Origin: an uncultured Helicobacteraceae bacterium
Lineage (GTDB): Bacteria; Campylobacterota; Campylobacteria; Campylobacterales; Helicobacteraceae
DNA length: 64,000 nt
Assembly (NCBI GenBank): GCA_944323885.1
Contig: CALUUD010000002.1
Span: 124,001-188,000, forward strand
Direction of reading: 5' to 3'
Position numbers and translations under genes: made by a program. This document shows positions 55,223 to 63,503 of the stretch, in pieces (positions within the stretch are counted from its first letter, which is position 1; each line of letters begins with the position of its first letter). Below the pieces are notes generated by a model. It had not been told where the DNA came from and did no database searches. It was given only the letters and a program-made list of their open reading frames with translations.

Positions 55223-55611
55223 GATTTTTGCTTATTTTTATTTATTTTTTTATAGAAATATTTTGCATTGTTGAATTTGCTGATGAATTTGGCATATTTA
55301 TTTTATTTTTAGAGATTATTGTAAGTGCAATTTTTGGCTTTGGCATATTATTGAGCCAATATTCTATGCTCCCTATGGCATACAATGAAATACTAAATGG
55401 TGGAATTAGAAATTTTATTGGTCGTAATATTTTACGCTTAATTGGTGTTATATTGTTGATTATTCCTGGAATCTTATGTGATATTATAGGTGCAAGCTTT
55501 GTTGTTATCTCTTTATTTTTTACTACAAAGGAGCAAATCTATAAAAAAGAACAAAATAAGTATGAAGATAGTGATATTATAGATGTTGAAATTATAGAAG
55601 ATAAGAAATAA
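55219..55611 (+). CDS. FxsA-family membrane protein
   Basis: 130 residues with hydrophobic helices near 3-20, 24-46 and 70-95, and a charged tail. The pattern FLLIFIYFFIEIFCIVEFAD, then LLIIPGILCDIIGASFV, matches FxsA, known in E. coli for suppressing phage F exclusion of T7 when overproduced; the normal role is unclear. It begins at TTG overlapping proS and ends one base before the next gene's TTG. Confidence 0.83.
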   Translation: MRFLLIFIYFFIEIFCIVEFADEFGIFILFLEIIVSAIFGFGILLSQYSMLPMAYNEILNGGIRNFIGRNILRLIGVILLIIPGILCDIIGASFVVISLFFTTKEQIYKKEQNKYEDSDIIDVEIIEDKK

Positions 55612-55612
55612 T

Positions 55613-56254
55613 TTGGAATATATACTTATAAAAAAACGAGTAAAAAATATTACGCTTAGACTTGATAAAAATGGTGATGTTAAAATTAGTGCACCAATTT
55701 GGGTGCATGATGAATTAATTGAAAAGTTTTTAGATTCTAAGAGAGAGTGGATAATATCTAGACAAAATATTATAAAAAATAGTTTGCCAAAATATATTAG
55801 TGGTGAAAAAATTTTATTTTTTGAAAATGAATATATATTAAATATTATTGAGCATAATAAATATAGAGTAGAAATTAATGATAATATACTAAATATATAC
55901 ACAAGAGATATATCAAATACTAGTAAAATTGAAAAGCTGATTAATAGTTATTTTGTTAAATTATCAGATGGTTTTATGAATAAAAGTATAAGTAAATACT
56001 CAAGTGTGATAAATAGAAATATAAAATCTATTAAATTTAGAAATATGACTTCTAGATGGGGCAGTTGTAATACTAAAAATGCAACCATTACTTTGAATAC
56101 GCTTTTATTTAGGAAGCCATATATTTGTTTTGAATATGTCTTACTGCATGAAATGGTTCATTTAGTTCATCCAAACCATAGTAAGGATTTTTATAATCTT
56201 TTAGAATCTCTTATGCCTAATTGGTATAAAGTAAAAATGATTTTAGAATCTTAA
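55613..56254 (+). CDS. YgjP/DUF45 metallopeptidase-like protein
   Basis: 213 residues. The zinc motif is LLHEMVHLVHPNHSKDFY (HExxH plus a distal His), the mark of the YgjP-like/DUF45 family related to SprT. The RNMTSRWGSCNTK segment, with RWGSC, is also family-typical. The N-terminal half is beta-rich. Members are often linked with type I restriction genes elsewhere, but here it stands in a housekeeping run. The start is TTG. Confidence 0.9.
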   Translation: MEYILIKKRVKNITLRLDKNGDVKISAPIWVHDELIEKFLDSKREWIISRQNIIKNSLPKYISGEKILFFENEYILNIIEHNKYRVEINDNILNIYTRDISNTSKIEKLINSYFVKLSDGFMNKSISKYSSVINRNIKSIKFRNMTSRWGSCNTKNATITLNTLLFRKPYICFEYVLLHEMVHLVHPNHSKDFYNLLESLMPNWYKVKMILES

Positions 56255-56270
56255 AAATAGGGGATTTTTT

Positions 56271-57017
56271 ATGAGTGTTTTAGTTACTGGAGCTTCTGTT
56301 GGATTTGGGGCAGCTATAGTTAAGCGTTTAATAAAGGCAGATTATAAAGTTATAGCATTAGCAAGAAGAGAAGATAAATTAAAAGAGTTGCAAGATGAAT
56401 GTGGTATTAATTGTAAAATTCTTGCTTTAGATGTAAAAAACACACAAAGAATAAAGGATGAAATTGATAAATTTGATGAGAATTTTAGGAATGTTGATAT
56501 TTTAGTTAATAATGCAGGTCTTGCACTTGGACTTTGTGATGCATCTGTTGCAGATATTAAAGATTGGGAAGAAATGATAGAGGTTAATATTTTATCTCTT
56601 GTTAGATTAACTAGATTATTTCTTCCTAATATGGTTGCAAATAAAAATGGGCATATTATAAACATTGGATCTATTGCAGGGAGTTATCAATATCCAGGTG
56701 GTAATGTATATGGTGCGACAAAAGCATTTGTTAAACAATTTAGTTTAAATCTTAGAGCAGATTTATTTGATAAAAATATTAGGGTTACAAATATAGAGCC
56801 TGGACTTAGTGGTGGTAGTGAATTTTCTCTTGTGAGGTTTAAAGGTGATAAAGAGGCAGCTTTTAGAGTTTATGAAAATACGAATCCACTTTTGCCAGAA
56901 GATATTGCAGAAGCAGTATTTTTTGCACTTAGTCAGCCAAAACATGTAAATATAAACAGAATAGAAATGATGCCAACAACACAAGCACCTAGCGCTTTGA
57001 GTGTTTTTAAGGAATAG
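56271..57017 (+). CDS. SDR-family NADP-dependent oxidoreductase (YdfG-like)
   Basis: 248 residues. Rossmann start VTGASVGFGAAIVKRL, NNAGLAL, catalytic Ser in INIGSIAGSYQYPGG and YGATKAFVKQF with the YxxxK pair. The best match in plan is YdfG, a 3-hydroxy acid/serine dehydrogenase, including the NIEPGLSGGSEFS segment. The exact substrate is unknown. It overlaps the convergent GtrA-like gene by 11 bases. Confidence 0.9.
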   Translation: MSVLVTGASVGFGAAIVKRLIKADYKVIALARREDKLKELQDECGINCKILALDVKNTQRIKDEIDKFDENFRNVDILVNNAGLALGLCDASVADIKDWEEMIEVNILSLVRLTRLFLPNMVANKNGHIINIGSIAGSYQYPGGNVYGATKAFVKQFSLNLRADLFDKNIRVTNIEPGLSGGSEFSLVRFKGDKEAAFRVYENTNPLLPEDIAEAVFFALSQPKHVNINRIEMMPTTQAPSALSVFKE

Positions 57018-57387
57018 TTTTAAAAGCAAAATATTTGCTAAATATATATCCGCTAAGAGTATAGAATATGCCAGCAATAATCGTTGCTATATATTTATCT
57101 ATACCACAATATCTATACAATATTATAAGTATTATTAAATTGATCATATATGAACAAATCATACATAATATGAATGTTAAAAATTCTTTTTTAGATTTAT
57201 TTTTTGTTTTAAATGTATATAGTTTATTTAATATGTAAGAGACAATAATGCCAATCATATATCCTATAATATTTGCTATTTCAGGCATTACATGAATAGT
57301 CATCAAAATAAAAATAACCCCATATCCAATAATTGTATTAATTACTCCAACTATTAAATATCTAATAAACTTTGAATCTATTTTCAT
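57007..57387 (-). CDS. GtrA-family membrane protein
   Basis: 126 residues from the ATG at 57387 (AGGC seven bases upstream); an in-frame ATG 30 bases earlier has no ribosome binding site. Four helices, with FIRYLIVGVINTIIGYG at the start and VSYILNKLYTF in the second half, match GtrA, a probable flippase for polyprenyl-linked sugars. No glycosyltransferase partner is next to it. Confidence 0.87.
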   Translation of the reverse strand: MKIDSKFIRYLIVGVINTIIGYGVIFILMTIHVMPEIANIIGYMIGIIVSYILNKLYTFKTKNKSKKEFLTFILCMICSYMINLIILIILYRYCGIDKYIATIIAGIFYTLSGYIFSKYFAFKTIP

Positions 57388-57478
57388 ACTTTGCCTGTGA
57401 TTTGATTTGTAATGCATAAATAATGATTCTACCTAAAATAAGATAGAATCTTGAAATATTCCTTAGTATGAGGTTTGT

Positions 57479-58321
57479 TTGAAATTCAATAAGATATATA
57501 TAGAATTAAGTGATGTTTGTGGTCTTGAGTGTTCATTTTGCCCGACTGTAAAAGGTAAAAGAGGAATTATGAATCTTGAGTTATTTTATAAAATTGTATC
57601 AGAATGTAGAAAATATACAAATTTAATAGCTTTTCATATACTTGGTGATCCATTAAAATTAAAAAATATTAAAGATTATTTGTTAATAGCAGATACCTTT
57701 AATATTGGTGTTGAGATAACAACAAGTGGTGTCTATTTAAATGATTTTGATTTATTATTATATAGTCCAATAAAACAAGTAAATATATCCCTTGATGCAA
57801 TTATGGAAATTAAGTCTAAGGCATTTAGAGATGAGAGATTAAATAAAATATTTGAATTTTGTAGATATAAAGATTCTAGTAGTAGCAATATTTTTATTAA
57901 TTTAAGAATTCAAAATCGTAATAATGATAAATCAATGGAGTTGAAGGAGATTTTAAAAAAAGAATTCAATCTTTTAAGTTTAGATTCAAATACTAGAGTT
58001 GGTAGAAAGATAATTATAGTTTTTAGAGATGTTTTTGTTTGGAATACCAATGAAAATAATACCATTAATACTAATGGTTTTTGCTATGGACTAATAAGCC
58101 ATTTTGGAGTTTTATCAAATGGTGATGTTGTTCCTTGTTGTATTGATGCTAGTGGTGATATTGTGCTTGGAAATTTAAATAAAAATTCTTTATATGATAT
58201 TTTGCATGGAAGTAGAGCGCAATATATAAGAAATGGTTTTAAAAATGGAGTGATTGTTGAAAAAAAATGTATAAATTGTAACTATAGAATAAAATTTAAT
58301 GAAATTAATATTTCAAAATGA
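57479..58321 (+). CDS. Radical SAM/SPASM protein
   Basis: 280 residues. The radical SAM cluster motif is CGLECSFC (CxxxCxxC), near the N-terminus. The C-terminal SPASM-type region (about 195-275) has FCYGLISHFGVLSNGDVVPCC and KKCINCNYR, providing cysteines for extra clusters. Substrates of such enzymes range from peptides to cofactor precursors; no precursor peptide gene is visible next to it. The start is TTG. A -10 box for the next gene directly follows its stop. Confidence 0.86.
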   Translation: MKFNKIYIELSDVCGLECSFCPTVKGKRGIMNLELFYKIVSECRKYTNLIAFHILGDPLKLKNIKDYLLIADTFNIGVEITTSGVYLNDFDLLLYSPIKQVNISLDAIMEIKSKAFRDERLNKIFEFCRYKDSSSSNIFINLRIQNRNNDKSMELKEILKKEFNLLSLDSNTRVGRKIIIVFRDVFVWNTNENNTINTNGFCYGLISHFGVLSNGDVVPCCIDASGDIVLGNLNKNSLYDILHGSRAQYIRNGFKNGVIVEKKCINCNYRIKFNEINISK

Positions 58322-58327
58322 TATAAT
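58322..58327 (+). promoter_or_regulatory. -10 box of the porin-like gene
   Basis: TATAAT directly follows the stop of the radical SAM gene, 43 bases before the ATG of the outer membrane protein, which has GAGGAG at 58360-58365. A strong hexamer and site fit a highly expressed surface protein. Confidence 0.5.
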
Positions 58328-58370
58328 CCGCCGATATTTTTAAAACTAAAAATTAGTTGAGGAGTATATA

Positions 58371-59498
58371 ATGAAGAAGTTTTTATTAGGTTCAGTTGCA
58401 ATTGCTGGTTTGTTAAATTTTGCTAATGCTGAATTTGATATATATGGACACTTTGGTGTATATGGTGAATCAAATTTAGATAATAAACGTAGTGATTATG
58501 CAGGGCTAAGTGCATCTGTTGGTTTTAATGCATTATTTGGAGATGGTTTTGCAGTTGGATTGGGAGGTTGGGCTGCTATTCCTATATATGAAGATACTAA
58601 AAAGTTTGCAGATAATATTTATAAAGATACATTTGTTTTAAGTGAGGCTTATTTTTCTTATTCTAGTGATCCATTTAGTATTGCTATTGGTAGATACAAT
58701 ACAAATGAAATGGGATATGAGTGGTTTAGTGGCCATAATGAAGGTGCTTCTATTAGTTTTGGTATTGGTAACTTTATGGATATATGGGCAATGTATTCTT
58801 ATGAACAAGCTTTTCAGTTTCAAAGATTTAATAGAGAAACTGCAAGTCAAATCAATGCTTTATGGAATTATAAAAGACATATGCATGTAGATAAGGAACA
58901 TTTGGGTGCTGCTGGAGTTGATATATTTATTGGTGATGTATTTACAATTTCTCCATATGCATTCTTTGTAACAGATTCATTTTTTGCACCTGGTGTTACA
59001 TTAGATTTGTTACTTGGTGATAAAACTGATTTATATTCTCAAACTCAATTTAAATATACATATTATGATTCTATAGGTCCTAAAATGAATAGAATAGGGG
59101 ATGGACAGTTATTTTTAATAGATCAAGAGTTTGGATATGATTGGTTTAGAATTGGTGGTGGTTATTATAAAACTACTGGAAATGGTGTAGGTGGATTGAC
59201 TTATTATGGTGATAGAAGTAGATTCTATGGTGGAATGGTAGGTGCAAATTTTTATAATAAAGCTAGTGGCTCTTATTTTAACGGCAAGCAATCGACTTGG
59301 TATGCATTTACTGGTGCAAGGCATGATGTATTTAAGTTTGATTTATTATATGCTGGTGGTGGATATAAAGAGTTATCAGCATTATTCTCGATTACATTGT
59401 TTAAGCATTTAGATTTTGGTGCTGGTTATATTGATTTAGCTGATATTGGAAACAATAAAAGGAACTATTTGACAGGTTTTGTTAAAGCAATATGGTAG
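58371..59498 (+). CDS. Porin-like outer membrane protein
   Basis: 375 residues. A signal peptide MKKFLLGSVAIAGLLNFANA (cleavage before EFDIYG) is followed by a protein of alternating aromatic and Gly-rich strands, as in a beta barrel, ending in an aromatic residue (KAIW). It resembles outer membrane proteins of enterohepatic Helicobacter, though I cannot place it in the Hop, Hor or Hof groups. Substrate unknown. A strong terminator follows it. Confidence 0.82.
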   Translation: MKKFLLGSVAIAGLLNFANAEFDIYGHFGVYGESNLDNKRSDYAGLSASVGFNALFGDGFAVGLGGWAAIPIYEDTKKFADNIYKDTFVLSEAYFSYSSDPFSIAIGRYNTNEMGYEWFSGHNEGASISFGIGNFMDIWAMYSYEQAFQFQRFNRETASQINALWNYKRHMHVDKEHLGAAGVDIFIGDVFTISPYAFFVTDSFFAPGVTLDLLLGDKTDLYSQTQFKYTYYDSIGPKMNRIGDGQLFLIDQEFGYDWFRIGGGYYKTTGNGVGGLTYYGDRSRFYGGMVGANFYNKASGSYFNGKQSTWYAFTGARHDVFKFDLLYAGGGYKELSALFSITLFKHLDFGAGYIDLADIGNNKRNYLTGFVKAIW

Positions 59499-59500
59499 CA

Positions 59501-59531
59501 AAATAGGGGGACAACTTGTTCCCTATTTTTT
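59501..59531 (+). terminator. Rho-independent terminator of the porin-like gene
   Basis: AAATAGGG at 59501-59508 pairs with CCCTATTT at 59521-59528, with partial further pairing inward (ACAA with TTGT), and a run of six T at 59526-59531 follows. It begins three bases after the porin stop and reaches the 3' end of the convergent cytochrome gene. Confidence 0.8.
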
Positions 59532-59856
59532 ATTGGTGTGGATTTAGAAATATATATAATGATACTATTTCAGATACACTAAGATTGTATTTTGGCATAA
59601 AACCTCTTCCAAGCTTTAATGCTTCTTCAAATTTATCAAATGTTACGCCTGTAATCTTTGGAGCTATTATTGGTTTTAATTTTCCGTTTTGCTTGATATA
59701 GCTAATTATTGCTCCCTCACCATATTGTCCGTGGCATTTAATACAACCAATTCCTCTTGGATTTTTATATAATGCTTTTCCGTATTCATATGGACTTAAA
59801 AAATCATTGCCATACATAATAATGCATAAGCATAGCAATATAAATATTTTTTTCAA
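59530..59856 (-). CDS. Small periplasmic cytochrome c
   Basis: 108 residues. An N-terminal signal-like segment (MKKIFILLCLCIIMYG) precedes the single haem motif CIKCHG; the axial Met is probably in GRGFMPKYNLS. It belongs broadly to class I cytochromes. The redox partner is unknown. It is a lone minus-strand gene between two plus-strand genes and is divergent from folD with a 100-base gap. Confidence 0.86.
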   Translation of the reverse strand: MKKIFILLCLCIIMYGNDFLSPYEYGKALYKNPRGIGCIKCHGQYGEGAIISYIKQNGKLKPIIAPKITGVTFDKFEEALKLGRGFMPKYNLSVSEIVSLYIFLNPHQ

Positions 59857-59956
59857 TTTTACACCTTATTAATTATTGTTTTCATTGTATCTAATATTAA
59901 GTATTTGAAATTTTATTTTATTATAATTACACTTTATTTTTAAGCAAAGGTGTTAT

Positions 59957-60811
59957 TTGTATATTTTAGATGGTAAGGCATATAGCCAAGATATTGAAAA
60001 AGAATTATCAATAGAGGTTGATAAATTAAATAGTCTTAATATTTTTCCATGTTTGTGTGTTATTTTAGTTGGTAATAATGCAGCATCTCTTAGTTATGTA
60101 ACTATGAAGCATAAGGCTTGTAGCAGGATTGGTATAGAATCTAGAATTATTAGATTTGATGAAAATATATCGCAAGATGATTTATTAAATGAGATATGTA
60201 AATTAAATAATGATAAAAATGTTAATGGAATTTTAGTCCAACTTCCTCTTCCAAAACATATCAATTCAAATACAATTTTAGAATCAATTGATATTAATAA
60301 GGATGTAGATGGTTTTCATCCATATAACATGGGTAAATTATTTTGCAATCTAGATTCTTTTTTACCAGCTACACCTCTTGGAATTATGATGTTGTTAAAT
60401 CATTATAAAATTGATATTAAAGGTAAAGATGTGGTAATTGTTGGTGCAAGCAATATTGTTGGTAAACCCCTTGCATCATTAATGTTAAATGCTGGTGCTA
60501 GTGTTTCTATATGCCATATATTAACAAAAGATGTGTCAAAGTTTACAAAAGATGCTGATATAGTTTGTGTTGGTGTTGGAAAGGCTCTTATGCTTAGTGA
60601 TAATATGGTAAAAGATGGCGCAATTGTTATTGATATTGGTATTAACAAATTAGATGATGGAAGCATAGTAGGTGATGTAGATTTTATAAATGTATCTAAA
60701 AAAACATCTTATATTACACCTGTACCAGGTGGTGTAGGCCCAATGACAATTAGCGCATTGTTGTTAAATACAATAAATGCTACAAAGATACAGCACAAGG
60801 TTGTTAAATGA
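59957..60811 (+). CDS. folD: Methylenetetrahydrofolate dehydrogenase/cyclohydrolase
   Basis: 284-residue bifunctional one-carbon enzyme. Motifs YVTMKHKACSRIGIE (with the catalytic Lys), GILVQLPLPKHI, KDVDGFHPYNMGKL and VVIVGASNIVGKPLASLML are in place, as is the C-terminal PVPGGVGPMT. The start is TTG, with AAAGG at 59945-59949. It overlaps lepB by four bases. Confidence 0.96.
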   Translation: MYILDGKAYSQDIEKELSIEVDKLNSLNIFPCLCVILVGNNAASLSYVTMKHKACSRIGIESRIIRFDENISQDDLLNEICKLNNDKNVNGILVQLPLPKHINSNTILESIDINKDVDGFHPYNMGKLFCNLDSFLPATPLGIMMLLNHYKIDIKGKDVVIVGASNIVGKPLASLMLNAGASVSICHILTKDVSKFTKDADIVCVGVGKALMLSDNMVKDGAIVIDIGINKLDDGSIVGDVDFINVSKKTSYITPVPGGVGPMTISALLLNTINATKIQHKVVK

Positions 60812-61707
60812 ATTTTTTAAAAAAAATATATATGTTTTCTACTACTTGGACAGGGACTATTATTATTGTTTTATTTGTTATATTTTTTATTGCACAAGCT
60901 TTTGTTATTCCAAGTAGATCAATGGTAAATACTCTTTATGAAGGTGATTTTTTATTTGTAAAAAAGTTTTCATATGGTATTCCAATACCTAGAATCCCTT
61001 GGCTTGAGATTCCAGTGTTACCAGATTTTAATAAAAATGGTCATATTATAGAAGGAGATAGGCCAAATAGAGGTGAAATAGTTATTTTTATTCCTCCACA
61101 TGTAGAAAAACAATATTTTGTAAAGAGGGTATTTGCAATTGGTGGGGATGAAGTAATTATGGCAGAAGATGGATTGTATTTACGACCAAAAGGTGGTGAT
61201 GATTTTATAAGAGAAAATTTTCCAAACTCTGTTACTAAAAATATTTTAGGAAAATTGTTTGTTTATGACCCATATCTTGATAAATACAAAGGTGTGCATT
61301 ATGGCAATGTTCCTATAGCTTATGAATTATTATTAAAAATTGCAGATCATAGCAGGGGTGCTATGAGTAGATTTGAAGAAAGTGGTAAAACTTATTTTTA
61401 TTATAAAGTAGAGGATGATCACTTCTTTATGATTGGTGATAATAGAGATGGTAGCGAGGATTCTAGATTTTGGGGTTCTGTATCTTATGCTTCATTAATT
61501 GGTACACCTTGGTTTATATATCTTAGTTTAAATCTATCAAATAGTAATGAATCAAAAATAAATTCTGATAATACTTATAAAATTCGTTGGGAAAGGATGT
61601 TCAAGGGGATTGATGGCATAGAAAAGCTTAGTGCCAAGAATGTAGAAGATGATTTATTTAATACAAGAGAGTTCAAGATGGATGATTTTGTAGAATCTAA
61701 TCCATAG
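60808..61707 (+). CDS. lepB: Signal peptidase I
   Basis: 299 residues. One N-terminal membrane helix (about 12-32) is followed by the catalytic Ser in FVIPSRSMVNTLYEGDFL and the catalytic Lys in QYFVKRVFAIGGD. The C-terminal box GDNRDGSEDSRFWG is intact. It cleaves Sec signal peptides in the periplasm. It is in the conserved order folD-lepB-M50-rpiB. Confidence 0.95.
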   Translation: MNFLKKIYMFSTTWTGTIIIVLFVIFFIAQAFVIPSRSMVNTLYEGDFLFVKKFSYGIPIPRIPWLEIPVLPDFNKNGHIIEGDRPNRGEIVIFIPPHVEKQYFVKRVFAIGGDEVIMAEDGLYLRPKGGDDFIRENFPNSVTKNILGKLFVYDPYLDKYKGVHYGNVPIAYELLLKIADHSRGAMSRFEESGKTYFYYKVEDDHFFMIGDNRDGSEDSRFWGSVSYASLIGTPWFIYLSLNLSNSNESKINSDNTYKIRWERMFKGIDGIEKLSAKNVEDDLFNTREFKMDDFVESNP

Positions 61708-61715
61708 GATGGCTT

Positions 61716-62363
61716 ATGCAAGAATTAAGTATAGGAATCTTAATTATTTCCATATTTGCGTTACTTATTGCAATTATTGGTCATGAGATAATGCATGGCT
61801 TAGCTGCATTGCATTATGGAGATGATACTGCAAAGCTTGCTGGGAGGATTACTATAAATCCAATAAAACACATAGATTTAGTTGGATCTATTATACTTCC
61901 TATTAGTTTATTATTACTTCATTCTCCATTTATGTTTGGTTGGGCAAAGCCTGTTCCAATTAATATTAGAGAGGTTATTAAAAATGGTGGATATAATGGT
62001 GCTATAATGGTATCACTTGCAGGAATAATTTATAATTTTTTACTTGCTGTAATAGCATCAGTATTGCTATCAAGTGGTGTTATTTCTCAAGATGGTTTTG
62101 GTTCAATAATTTATGCGTTTTTAATATTTTTAGTTATTGTAAATGTTACACTTGGGTTTTTTAATTTAATACCAATACCACCACTTGATGGTTCACAAGC
62201 ACTTGGTTATTTGTCACTTAAATTTAACAATGATAGTATTCCAATTTTTTTTAATAAAATAGAAAGATTTGGTATTTTCATTATGATGGGTATTTTGCTT
62301 ATTCAGCCACTTGCTCAATTCATATTTTTGCCAATTAGATTTTTGATTAATATTCTTTTATAA
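61716..62363 (+). CDS. Site-2-type (M50) membrane metalloprotease
   Basis: 215 residues with five or six hydrophobic helices. The zinc motif is IGHEIMHGLAAL (HExxH) in the first region and the second conserved motif is IPIPPLDGSQ (NPxPPLDG type). This is the short, PDZ-less group of intramembrane proteases. The substrate is unknown. It lies eight bases after lepB. Confidence 0.9.
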   Translation: MQELSIGILIISIFALLIAIIGHEIMHGLAALHYGDDTAKLAGRITINPIKHIDLVGSIILPISLLLLHSPFMFGWAKPVPINIREVIKNGGYNGAIMVSLAGIIYNFLLAVIASVLLSSGVISQDGFGSIIYAFLIFLVIVNVTLGFFNLIPIPPLDGSQALGYLSLKFNNDSIPIFFNKIERFGIFIMMGILLIQPLAQFIFLPIRFLINILL

Positions 62364-62376
62364 AATAGGAGACATA

Positions 62377-62820
62377 ATGACTTGCGTTGTTGGTTGCGAT
62401 CATGCAGGATTGAAATTAGCTTATGAAGTAATAAATGTGTTATCAAATATTAATAGTGTAGATAAGATTATTGAGATAATTCCACAGAGTGATACTAAAG
62501 TTGATTATCCAGATTTTGCTGCCTTGGTATGCAAGGAAGTTGTAAATAATGAAGATTACTTTGGTATTTTAATATGTGGCAGTGGTATAGGTATGTCTAT
62601 TTGTGCAAATAAATTTCATGGAGTTAGAGCTGCGTTATGTGTGAATGAGTATATGGCTAGATACTCAAGATTGCATAATGATGCAAATGTTTTATGTCTT
62701 GGTGAGCGTTTGATTGGTTTTGGTGTTGCAAAGGATATAGTAGAAGTGTTTTTAAATACAAAATTTGAAGGTGGTAGGCATAAACTTAGAATTAGTAAGA
62801 TTGATTCTATACTAAGATGA
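62377..62820 (+). CDS. rpiB: Ribose-5-phosphate isomerase B
   Basis: 147 residues. The N-terminal VGCDHAGLKL motif, the active-site Cys in ICGSGIGMSICANKF and the ARYSRLHNDANVLCLG segment are diagnostic. It interconverts ribose 5-phosphate and ribulose 5-phosphate. It overlaps the methyltransferase by four bases. Confidence 0.95.
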   Translation: MTCVVGCDHAGLKLAYEVINVLSNINSVDKIIEIIPQSDTKVDYPDFAALVCKEVVNNEDYFGILICGSGIGMSICANKFHGVRAALCVNEYMARYSRLHNDANVLCLGERLIGFGVAKDIVEVFLNTKFEGGRHKLRISKIDSILR

Positions 62821-63503
62821 AACTCTTTTCTTTTAATAAACAAGCTAGTAATTATGTGTATTATTCTTCACTTCAAAATAAGATAGCAAAATATTTAACC
62901 ACCAATGCTATGAATGTTGATATTCATAGAGTATTAGATTTGGGTGCAGGTAGTGGTAATGTGATAAGAAATTTAATAGATTATAAAATAGATTATTTTT
63001 TAGGTATTGATAATTCAATAAATATGCTATCTCTACATCCAAAAAAAATGGACAATATATCTCATATAGAATTAAGAAGTATTGATTTTGAAAATTACTG
63101 CTTTAATGAAGATTTTGATTTGATTATAGCATCATCATCTTTGCATTGGGCTAAAGATATAGAATCTATTTTTTTTAAAATGAAAAGCAATTATAATGTT
63201 GCTTTTAGTATCTTTACAAATAAAAGCTTGGAATCTTTGCATAGTTTTTTAGATTCTACTTCTCCATTGAAAAGTTGTGATGAAATTAAAAGTATAATTA
63301 ATAAGTATTTTATTGGAGAATTTGAAACAATAATTTATAAAGAGAATTTTGATGATAGAGATTCTCTTTTAAATCATTTAAAATATAGTGGGTTACTTGG
63401 CGGCAGTAATATTTCATTTAGTTCTAAAAAAAGATTAAAATTTGAATTTCCAAATTTATTTTTGGAATATGAAGTATTATTTTTTATAGGAAAGGTAAGA
63501 TAA
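62817..63503 (+). CDS. BioC-like SAM methyltransferase
   Basis: 228 residues. SAM-binding loop [15 protein letters not shown] (about 41-55), then [11 protein letters not shown] and [16 protein letters not shown], which resembles the SLQWxxD segment of BioC, the malonyl-ACP O-methyltransferase that starts biotin synthesis. From memory the gene before trpS in H. pylori is annotated the same way. The overall similarity is modest, so another substrate is possible. The stop overlaps the ATG of trpS by one base. Confidence 0.75.
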   Translation: MKLFSFNKQASNYVYYSSLQNKIAKYLTTNAMNVDIHRVLDLGAGSGNVIRNLIDYKIDYFLGIDNSINMLSLHPKKMDNISHIELRSIDFENYCFNEDFDLIIASSSLHWAKDIESIFFKMKSNYNVAFSIFTNKSLESLHSFLDSTSPLKSCDEIKSIINKYFIGEFETIIYKENFDDRDSLLNHLKYSGLLGGSNISFSSKKRLKFEFPNLFLEYEVLFFIGKVR

